From a virus: DNA of 43,513 bases. Positions 37,118 to 43,513 of the stretch are shown one piece after another. The notes under the pieces were generated by a model, which made no database searches, was not told the DNA's origin, and was given only the letters and a program-made list of their open reading frames with translations. A program made the translations under genes and the position numbers. The stretch spans positions 1 to 43,513 of the IMG/VR virus record IMGVR_UViG_3300020442_000712; one strand, given 5' to 3'. Within the stretch, counting starts at the first letter, position 1, and every line of letters starts with the position of its first letter.

Positions 37118-39615
37118 GGTTTTACACCAACGTTTTTCAGATCGGAAACTATATTTTGGTCAGGGGATATGAGGACGGAAAACATTTCAGTGATAGGACA
37201 CAGTTCCATCCAACGTTCTATGTTCCTACAAAAAAGAAAAGTAAGTGGAAGACATTAGATAACGTTGCTGTGGAACCAGTAAAACCTGGTACGATCAAGG
37301 AGTGTAGAGAATTTATTGATAAGTATTCTCAGGTCAATGGATTTAACATCTATGGCAATGAGAGATATGTTCACCAATATATTTCTGAAAAGTATCCTGA
37401 GGATGAAATTAAATTTGATGTTAGTAAGATTGATCTAATCACTATTGACATTGAGGTATCTGCTGAGAGTGGATTCCCCGATGTCTTTAATTGTGCTGAG
37501 GAGATCCTTCTCATTACCATTCAGAATTACAATACCAAAGAAATTATTACTTGGGGAACACGGCCATATACAACTAACAATAAAAAGAATCATCGATATA
37601 TTGATTGTCATAATGAAGAAGGTCTAATCAATATTTTCCTTGAGTGGTGGGAACAACATACTCCAGAAGTTATCACTGGTTGGAACTGTGAACTGTATGA
37701 TATTCCATATCTCGTCGGCCGTGTAGATCGTCTGATGGGTGAGAAGGTTGCAAAGAAGTTCTCTCCATGGGGTATTGTTAGGAAGAATGAGTTTACTATT
37801 GCTGGTAGACAGAATATCTCTTATGAACTTGCAGGTATCTCTGTAATCGATTATCTTGATCTGTACAAGAAATCTCCCGCAACTCCTAATCAAGAGAGTT
37901 ATAAACTGGATCATATTGCCTCTCAGGAACTTGGTCAGAAGAAACTTGATCACAGTGAGTATGATACTTTCCGTGATTTCTATACCAAAAACTGGCAGAA
38001 GTTTGTAGACTATAACATCGTTGACGTGGAACTGGTTGACCGTCTTGAGGATAAACTCAAGTTGATTGATCTATGTTGCACCCGTGCATATGATGCTAAG
38101 GTTAACTTCAGTGATATTGCCTATCAAGTTCGTACTTGGGATGCTATCATTTACAACTATTTGAAGAAACAGAATATTGTTATTCCCCAGAAAGAACGCA
38201 ATCAAAAGGATGAGAAGTACGCTGGTGCATATGTAAAAGAACCTAAACCTGGTGTGTATGATTGGGTTGTGTCCTTTGACCTTAACTCACTGTACCCTCA
38301 CCTGATCATGCAATACAATATCTCACCTGAGACTCTGCTTGATAAAAAACATCCGAGTGCGACGGTAGATAAACTATTGAATCAGGACATCACATTTGAG
38401 ATGTACAAGGACTATGCAGTCTGTGCTAATGGTGCGATGTTCCGCAAGGACAAGAAAGGATTCTTGCCTGAATTGATGGAGAAGATGTACAACGAACGTG
38501 TCATCTTCAAGAAACGAATGCTGAAGGCAAAACAAGCCTATGAAAAAACTCCTACCAAAGATCTTGAGAAAGAGATTGCTAGGTGTAACAACGTTCAAAT
38601 GGCTAAGAAGATTGCTCTTAACTCTGCTTATGGTGCCATCGGTAACCAGTACTTTAGGTACTACAAACTTGCCAATGCAGAGGCAATCACTCTTTCAGGT
38701 CAAGTAAGTATTCGTTGGATTGAAAACAAAATGAATAGAAAAATGAATTCTATTCTAAAAACTGAGGATAAAGATTATGTTATTGCTTCTGATACCGATT
38801 CTATCTATTTGCATATGGGTCCTCTGGTTGAGGCTGTATACAAGGGAAGAGAGAAAACTACTGAAGGCGTTGTCGCGTTCCTTAACAAGGTGTGTGAGAA
38901 ACAACTTGAGCCTTATATTGAGAGTTCTTACCAAGAACTGGCGGACTACGTTAACGCCTACGATCAAAAAATGATCATGAAGCGAGAGAATATCGCAGAC
39001 CGTGGTATTTGGACCGCTAAGAAAAGATACATCTTGAATGTATGGGACAGTGAAGGCGTTCGTTATGAGAAAGCTAAACTGAAAATTATGGGTATTGAGG
39101 CTATCAAGACTTCTACTCCTGCTCCTTGTAGGGTCATGATTAAAGATGCACTCAAATTGATGATGACTGCTACCGAAGATGACGTTATTGATTTTATCGA
39201 GAACAGTAGAACTGAGTTTAGTAATCTCCCACCAGAAGAGATCGCTTTCCCACGCAGTGTATCTGATGTGAACAAGTGGAAGTCTAATGCGACTATGTAT
39301 GAGAAGGGTTGTCCCATTCACGTTCGTGGAGCGATTTTGTATAACCACTGGACTAAACAAAAGAAGTTGCAGAACAAATATCCTGCCATCCAGAGTGGTG
39401 AGAAAATTAAGTTCTGTTATTTGAAAACTCCTAACTGGATGCATGAGAATGTCATCTCTTTTATTGGCGACTTCCCTAAAGAACTTGACCTTGAAAAGAG
39501 TGTTGACTATGAGTTACAATTTAATAAGTCGTTCCTAGAACCTATCAAAACTATTCTGGATTGTATTGGTTGGGATATTGAACGCAAAAATACATTGGAG
39601 TCTTTCTTCTCATGA
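37114..39615 (+). CDS. 43: DNA polymerase gp43
   Basis: gp43 is the family B replicative polymerase with 3'-5' exonuclease. The exonuclease Exo I is LITIDIEVSA (residues about 108-117), and Exo II/III regions follow. Polymerase motif A is DLNSLYPHLIM (Asp389), motif B is KKIALNSAYGAIGNQY, and motif C is ASDTDSIYL (Asp560 and Asp562). Length is 833 residues (T4 about 898). The C-terminal LESFF-S tail resembles the clamp-binding end of T4-type polymerases that docks on gp45. The ATG overlaps the second Sm-like gene. No intron or intein is seen. Confidence 0.97.
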   Translation: MRFYTNVFQIGNYILVRGYEDGKHFSDRTQFHPTFYVPTKKKSKWKTLDNVAVEPVKPGTIKECREFIDKYSQVNGFNIYGNERYVHQYISEKYPEDEIKFDVSKIDLITIDIEVSAESGFPDVFNCAEEILLITIQNYNTKEIITWGTRPYTTNNKKNHRYIDCHNEEGLINIFLEWWEQHTPEVITGWNCELYDIPYLVGRVDRLMGEKVAKKFSPWGIVRKNEFTIAGRQNISYELAGISVIDYLDLYKKSPATPNQESYKLDHIASQELGQKKLDHSEYDTFRDFYTKNWQKFVDYNIVDVELVDRLEDKLKLIDLCCTRAYDAKVNFSDIAYQVRTWDAIIYNYLKKQNIVIPQKERNQKDEKYAGAYVKEPKPGVYDWVVSFDLNSLYPHLIMQYNISPETLLDKKHPSATVDKLLNQDITFEMYKDYAVCANGAMFRKDKKGFLPELMEKMYNERVIFKKRMLKAKQAYEKTPTKDLEKEIARCNNVQMAKKIALNSAYGAIGNQYFRYYKLANAEAITLSGQVSIRWIENKMNRKMNSILKTEDKDYVIASDTDSIYLHMGPLVEAVYKGREKTTEGVVAFLNKVCEKQLEPYIESSYQELADYVNAYDQKMIMKRENIADRGIWTAKKRYILNVWDSEGVRYEKAKLKIMGIEAIKTSTPAPCRVMIKDALKLMMTATEDDVIDFIENSRTEFSNLPPEEIAFPRSVSDVNKWKSNATMYEKGCPIHVRGAILYNHWTKQKKLQNKYPAIQSGEKIKFCYLKTPNWMHENVISFIGDFPKELDLEKSVDYELQFNKSFLEPIKTILDCIGWDIERKNTLESFFS

Positions 39616-39767
39616 AGTATGTTGTATGCTGGACAGACTCTGGTTTATATAAACCAGAAAATTGTAAGGTTATAGAATCAAAAGAAACTGCTGATTACCT
39701 TGTCAAACATATGAAAAAGTTGTATAATCACGTTAGGGTATACAAAGCGGACAAGTATGGATCATAA
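39612..39767 (+). CDS. Small hypothetical protein after DNA polymerase
   Basis: This 51-residue frame starts MKYVVCWTDSGLYKPENCKV and ends RVYKADKYGS. Its ATG overlaps the polymerase TGA (ATGA) and its end overlaps the cytidylyltransferase start by 11 bases, so it is well placed for coupled translation. Two Cys and a beta-beta-helix-beta pattern are visible; no family is recognised. Confidence 0.7.
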   Translation: MKYVVCWTDSGLYKPENCKVIESKETADYLVKHMKKLYNHVRVYKADKYGS

Positions 39768-40224
39768 AAAGAGAATCCTAACTCTTGTCACTGGTGGATT
39801 TGACCCAATCCACAGTGGACATATTGCTTACTTTAAGAAAGCTAGAGAACTTACAAACTATCTCGTAGTAGGTTTGAATACTGAAGAGTGGTTGAAACGT
39901 AAGAAGGGTCAGTACTTTCAATCTTGGAAGGAAAGAGCAGAGATCATTCGACATCTTGATATGGTAGACGCAGTGATTACCGTTGAAGATGATGATAAAG
40001 GATCTGCATGTAAAGCTATTGAGACCTGTCTCGACATTGCAGATACTGTTGTGTTTGCTAATGGTGGAGATCGCGGTAAAGATAATACTCCAGAACTAGA
40101 TCGATTCTGTAACGATGCTAGAGTGGAGTTTTATTATGGTGTTGGCGGCTCTGATAAATTGAATAGTAGTTCATGGTTGCTCCATGATTATTTTCAAAGA
40201 CAACGGAGAATCTTAGGTATATGA
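39757..40224 (+). CDS. Cytidylyltransferase-like nucleotidyltransferase
   Basis: This 155-residue protein has the nucleotidyltransferase HxGH motif in TGGFDPIHSGHIAYFKKAREL (His19, His22) and ends the core with SSSWLLHDYF. The size and motif order fit the class of HldE-C, glycerol-3-phosphate cytidylyltransferase and related enzymes that activate a phosphorylated sugar or alcohol with CTP or ATP. The GGDRGKDNTPELDRF region resembles the HldE/RfaE C-terminal domain. The partner substrate is unknown. Together with the PMM-like and epimerase genes it could serve sugar-nucleotide synthesis, but they are not adjacent. Confidence 0.85.
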   Translation: MDHKKRILTLVTGGFDPIHSGHIAYFKKARELTNYLVVGLNTEEWLKRKKGQYFQSWKERAEIIRHLDMVDAVITVEDDDKGSACKAIETCLDIADTVVFANGGDRGKDNTPELDRFCNDARVEFYYGVGGSDKLNSSSWLLHDYFQRQRRILGI

Positions 40225-40883
40225 GTGATCTTAATATTGAGTGGACGGCTTTTTCTCCTCCCAATGTACCTTTGTTGCAGACTAAACTCCCTGATTATAT
40301 CATGGATTATCTGTGGGAAAGAATTGAACAGGCTAAAGCTGATAACATTCCATGGGGAGATCGACTTGCTGGAAATATTAGTTCCAGTTTGTTGATGTAT
40401 GATATTGATAATTATTTTCTAGATAATATTATTGGACCAGTAACTGAAAGATTGGTCAATGATAACCCTAGAACTTTTGCTCCTTCTTTTCATGAAAGTG
40501 TGTTTGAGGAGTGGGATTTAAAATTCAAAATGAACATGTGGGTAAACTTTCAGAAACAAACTGAGTTTAATCCAGTACATGCTCATAGTGGATGTACTTC
40601 TTTTGTAATCTGGATGAAGATTCCTACAGACCCAGAAGAACAACACAATCTAGATCTTCCTTTCAAAACTGATGCTGCTTCTGATTTTGCCTTTGAGTAT
40701 ACTAATATTCTAGGTGAACATCAGACTATGACAATTCCTATGAGTAAAGAGATGGAAGGTGTTATGGCCGTCTTCCCATCAAAGTTGAGACATAGTGTAT
40801 GTCCCTTCTATAGTTGTGACGAAGATCGTATTAGTATCTCAGGGAATCTTCTGTGGGATATATCACCTAAAAACAAGGACTAA
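40221..40883 (+). CDS. 2OG-Fe(II) oxygenase-like protein (third copy)
   Basis: This 220-residue protein has a candidate metal site HAHSG (His120, His122), a distal His191 (LRHSVCPF), and Arg203 (DRISISGNL) as 2-oxoglutarate anchor. The HxH in place of HxD agrees with the protein at 34397 and with the group of putative 2OG-Fe(II) oxygenases found in marine phages. Its N-terminal 100 residues are helical and resemble part of that family. The ATG overlaps the cytidylyltransferase stop by four bases. The substrate is unknown. Confidence 0.75.
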   Translation: MSDLNIEWTAFSPPNVPLLQTKLPDYIMDYLWERIEQAKADNIPWGDRLAGNISSSLLMYDIDNYFLDNIIGPVTERLVNDNPRTFAPSFHESVFEEWDLKFKMNMWVNFQKQTEFNPVHAHSGCTSFVIWMKIPTDPEEQHNLDLPFKTDAASDFAFEYTNILGEHQTMTIPMSKEMEGVMAVFPSKLRHSVCPFYSCDEDRISISGNLLWDISPKNKD

Positions 40884-40889
40884 ATTATT

Positions 40890-41891
40890 ATGGATTTTCT
40901 AAAAGATATTGTCAAAGAGATCGGAGATGACTACACAAAACTCGCATCCGATATTGATGATGCTGAAGAATACGTTGACACAGGTTCGTACATCTTTAAC
41001 GCACTTGTATCAGGTAGTATTTTTGGTGGTGTATCTGGGAACAAGATTACTGCTATTGCTGGCGAGTCAAGTACTGGAAAAACTTTCTTCAGTCTTGCAG
41101 TTGTCAAAAATTTCCTTGATAGCAATCCTGATGGGTATTGTCTATATTTTGACACTGAAGCCGCTGTTAACAAGTCTCTACTCGCAAGTCGTGGGGTGGA
41201 TTTGGATCGCACCGTTGTTGTCAATGTCGTAACAATTGAGGAGTTTAGATCAAAGGCACTTAAGGCAGTTGATATATACTTAAAAAAACCAGTAGAGGAT
41301 CGCAAACCTTGTATGTTTGTGTTAGACTCTCTTGGTATGCTTTCCACTGAGAAAGAGATTACTGACGCACTCAACGACAAACAAGTCCGCGACATGACCA
41401 AATCACAACTGGTCAAAGGTGCATTCAGAATGCTCACTCTTAAGTTGGGTCAAGCAAATATCCCCATGATTGTAACCAACCACACCTACGATGTCATCGG
41501 CGCTTATGTACCTACAAAAGAAATGGGAGGAGGCAGTGGACTCAAGTATGCAGCTTCTACCATCATTTACCTTAGCAAAAAGAAAGAGAAAGACGGCACC
41601 GATGTCGTTGGAAATGTTATCAAAGCAAAGACTGCTAAGTCGCGTTTAAGTAAGGAGAACAAAGATGTATCAGTGCGTCTTTATTACGATGAGCGTGGTC
41701 TTGATCGATATTATGGTCTTCTTGAACTCGGTGAACTCGGTGGTCTCTGGAAGAATGTTGCAGGTCGTTATGAAATAGACGGTAAGAAAGTTTATGCAAA
41801 ACAGATCCTCAAAGAACCAGAGAAATACTTTACGGAAACTGTTATGGAAAAACTTGACGAGATCGCTCAGACGGAATTTAGCTATGGATAA
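40890..41891 (+). CDS. uvsX: RecA-like recombinase UvsX
   Basis: UvsX catalyses strand exchange and primes recombination-dependent replication with UvsY and gp32. The 333-residue sequence (T4 about 391) has Walker A GESSTGKT (58-65), MAW-type VVVNVVTIEEF, Walker B FVLDSLGML, and loop regions SQLVKGAFRMLTLKLGQ and TNHTYDV. AAGGAC lies nine bases before the ATG. It is flanked by two oxygenase genes, a mixed order not seen in T4. Its TAA overlaps the next gene's start by eight bases. Confidence 0.95.
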   Translation: MDFLKDIVKEIGDDYTKLASDIDDAEEYVDTGSYIFNALVSGSIFGGVSGNKITAIAGESSTGKTFFSLAVVKNFLDSNPDGYCLYFDTEAAVNKSLLASRGVDLDRTVVVNVVTIEEFRSKALKAVDIYLKKPVEDRKPCMFVLDSLGMLSTEKEITDALNDKQVRDMTKSQLVKGAFRMLTLKLGQANIPMIVTNHTYDVIGAYVPTKEMGGGSGLKYAASTIIYLSKKKEKDGTDVVGNVIKAKTAKSRLSKENKDVSVRLYYDERGLDRYYGLLELGELGGLWKNVAGRYEIDGKKVYAKQILKEPEKYFTETVMEKLDEIAQTEFSYG

Positions 41892-42429
41892 ATTCATCAA
41901 GACTGTTGAAGTCTTTGATGAGTCTACTTGTAAAGCTATTATAGATGTTTTTGAAGAGTCTCTCAACAAAGAGAGAATTGAAAACATGTATACACCTCAG
42001 TTTACTCAAGTAAATCTAAACAAAGAATCTAAGTACAAGAAATTTGTACAGGTTCTATCCTACAAGTTCGTGGAAGTAATGAAGCGATACAAGTCGGAAA
42101 TGCCTGAGTATGCTGAGTGGTTCCCTGAGAGAGTTTTCTTTGAAGAGTTCAGAGTAAAAAAATACGAACCAGGGTCTAGTGACCAGTTTGAACTTCATGT
42201 TGATGTTGAGGATCATGCTAGTGCCAAGAGATACCTGGCATTTTTATGTTATCTGAATGATGATTTCTTTGGTGGAGAAACTGATTTCCCTTACAACAAA
42301 TTGACAGTCAGACCCAAAACTGGTACAGTGCTTGTGTTCCCTCCTACATGGCAGTATCCACATAGGGGTATTCCTGTGAAGAAAGGAAGTGCTAAGTACA
42401 TATTGAGTACTTACCTACATTATTATTGA
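41884..42429 (+). CDS. 2OG-Fe(II) oxygenase (fourth copy)
   Basis: This 181-residue protein has the clearest Fe(II)/2OG site of the four: His105-x-Asp107 (ELHVDVED), His160 (YPHRGIP), and a Lys171 or nearby residue in SAKYILSTYL as the 2-oxoglutarate anchor. The sequence also has GGETDFPYNKLTVRPKTG, which is typical of prolyl 4-hydroxylase-type domains. The substrate is unknown. I start at ATG 41884, which overlaps uvsX by eight bases; a frame extension further upstream lies in uvsX. gp41 begins one base after its stop. Confidence 0.85.
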   Translation: MDKFIKTVEVFDESTCKAIIDVFEESLNKERIENMYTPQFTQVNLNKESKYKKFVQVLSYKFVEVMKRYKSEMPEYAEWFPERVFFEEFRVKKYEPGSSDQFELHVDVEDHASAKRYLAFLCYLNDDFFGGETDFPYNKLTVRPKTGTVLVFPPTWQYPHRGIPVKKGSAKYILSTYLHYY

Positions 42430-42430
42430 T

Positions 42431-43513
42431 ATGGAATCCATTGAAAACACTGTACTCCGAAATTTTATTTTGGATGCAGAGTATACTAGGAAGGTATTGC
42501 CTTTCGTCAGACCAGAATATTTTGACAATTTACATGAGAGAACCATATTTGAAGAATGTGCTAAGTTCATTGTAAATTATAATAATCCTGCAACAGTAGA
42601 AATCTTACAGATTGAGTGTGAGAAACGTAAGGATATCAATGATGAGACCTATAAAGAAATCTGCCAGTGGTTAGATAATATTGACGACTCTCCAACAGAT
42701 GATCAGTGGTTGATTGATACTACAGAGAAGTGGTGTAAAGATAGAGCGATTTATCTTGCCCTTGTCGAGAGTATTGGAATTGCAGACGGTAATGATAAGA
42801 AGAAAGGAATCGATGCCATTCCCTCTATTCTTCAGGATGCACTTGCAGTAAGTTTTGACCACCATGTAGGTCACGATTACATTGAAGATGCTGAGGAACG
42901 ATTTGCTTTCTATCACCAAACGGAGGAGAGGATTGCGTTTGACTTGGAGTTCTTTAATAAGATTACAAAAGGTGGACTAGTAAATAAGAGTCTCAATATT
43001 GCACTTGCTGGCACTGGTGTTGGTAAGTCTTTGTTCATGTGTCACATGGCATCCGCTTGTCTTCTTCAAGGAAAGAATGTTTTGTACATTACCATGGAGA
43101 TGGCGGAAGAAAAGATTGCAGAACGGATTGATGCTAACCTGTTGAATGTTCCTATTCAACAACTTAAGGATCTTCCAAAGATGATGTTTGATACCAAAGT
43201 GAGTAAACTTGCTGAAAAAACACAGGGTGCTCTTATAATTAAAGAATATCCCACCGCATCTGCACACAGTGGACACTTTAGGTCACTTCTTAATGAGCTG
43301 CAACTTAAGAAGTCATTTAGACCTGATATTATTTTCATTGATTACCTTAATATATGCGCTTCCTCTAGGTATAGCAAGATGGGTAATGTCAATTCATATT
43401 CTTATATTAAAGCTATTGCAGAAGAACTTAGAGGACTGGCTGTTGAAGCAAACGTCCCTATCGTTTCTGCCACGCAGACCACTCGTTCTGGTTATGGTAG
43501 CTCTGATGTTGAG
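42431..43513 (+). CDS. 41: Replicative DNA helicase gp41, 3' end outside window
   Basis: This is the first 361 codons of the DnaB-type hexameric helicase that unwinds DNA ahead of gp43 and recruits the primase (gp61 in T4, not in this window). The N-terminal helical domain (1-150) is followed by the RecA-like core with Walker A GTGVGKS (194-200), ITMEMAEEKIAERID, and Walker B IIFIDYLN. T4 gp41 is about 475 residues, so about a quarter of the protein lies beyond the right edge. It begins one base after the oxygenase stop. No ribosome site better than an AT-rich leader is seen. Confidence 0.95.
   Translation, partial: MESIENTVLRNFILDAEYTRKVLPFVRPEYFDNLHERTIFEECAKFIVNYNNPATVEILQIECEKRKDINDETYKEICQWLDNIDDSPTDDQWLIDTTEKWCKDRAIYLALVESIGIADGNDKKKGIDAIPSILQDALAVSFDHHVGHDYIEDAEERFAFYHQTEERIAFDLEFFNKITKGGLVNKSLNIALAGTGVGKSLFMCHMASACLLQGKNVLYITMEMAEEKIAERIDANLLNVPIQQLKDLPKMMFDTKVSKLAEKTQGALIIKEYPTASAHSGHFRSLLNELQLKKSFRPDIIFIDYLNICASSRYSKMGNVNSYSYIKAIAEELRGLAVEANVPIVSATQTTRSGYGSSDVE

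Noticed and set aside
38755-39444. A 229-codon open frame on the minus strand
   Set aside because: It lies entirely opposite gp43 in a region with all polymerase motifs intact, and shows no family pattern.
1-43513. Photosystem genes (psbA, psbD, hli), integrase, CRISPR array or insertion sequence
   Set aside because: None was found in this window on either strand; they may lie elsewhere in the genome.

Overview
The window is part of the genome of a T4-like cyanophage (a myovirus of marine Synechococcus or Prochlorococcus). It carries the T4 virion module (gp13 to gp23, then gp3) and the T4 recombination and replication module (uvsY, uvsW, gp55, gp47, gp46, gp45, gp44, gp62, regA, gp43, uvsX, gp41). 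Among these sit genes typical of cyanophages: a CobS/CobT-like pair, a PebS-type bilin reductase, Hsp20, several 2OG-Fe(II) oxygenases and a DUF3310 protein. Almost everything is on the + strand, tightly packed, with many ATGA or TAATG stop/start overlaps. No tRNA, CRISPR array or insertion sequence was recognised.

Layout. 1-988: two minus-strand genes (truncated nucleotide-sugar epimerase, oxygenase). 1015-16637: virion assembly genes in T4 order: neck (13, 14), sheath terminator (15), terminase (16, 17), sheath (18), tube (19), portal (20), core (67-like), protease (21), scaffold (22) and capsid (23), ending in a strong terminator. Late-type promoter boxes (NATAAATA or NCTAAATA) stand before most of these units. 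16724-23922: a membrane protein, gp3, uvsY, uvsW, an Sm-like small protein, the late sigma factor gp55 behind its own sigma70-like promoter, and the gp47/gp46 nuclease. 23923-28691: a VWA/HExxH protein (CobT-like), two small genes, a MoxR-type ATPase (CobS) and pebS. The CobT-like and CobS genes share a nearly identical promoter/leader sequence. 28684-35723: DUF3310 protein, gp45, small proteins, gp44, a possible DruA/DUF4338-like protein, gp62, RegA, a second oxygenase and a phosphomannomutase-like HAD protein. 35778-36513: hsp20, its terminator, and a 236-base gene-free stretch with a consensus sigma70 promoter and a dense run of predicted RNA stems. 36514-43513: two tandem Sm-like small proteins, DNA polymerase, a cytidylyltransferase, two more oxygenases around UvsX, and the start of the gp41 helicase, cut by the window edge.

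How the genes work together. gp45 clamp, gp44/gp62 loader, gp43 polymerase and gp41 helicase form the replisome. UvsX, UvsY, UvsW, gp46 and gp47 provide recombination-dependent replication and repair. gp55 would redirect host RNA polymerase to the late boxes seen in the virion module, and RegA would repress translation of replication genes. PebS, and possibly the CobS/CobT-like pair, are host-metabolism genes linked to tetrapyrroles. The phosphomannomutase-like, cytidylyltransferase and epimerase genes hint at a nucleotide-sugar pathway, but they are scattered. The most unusual item is the promoter-driven, heavily folded region at 36259-36513 upstream of the Sm-like pair and the polymerase gene.
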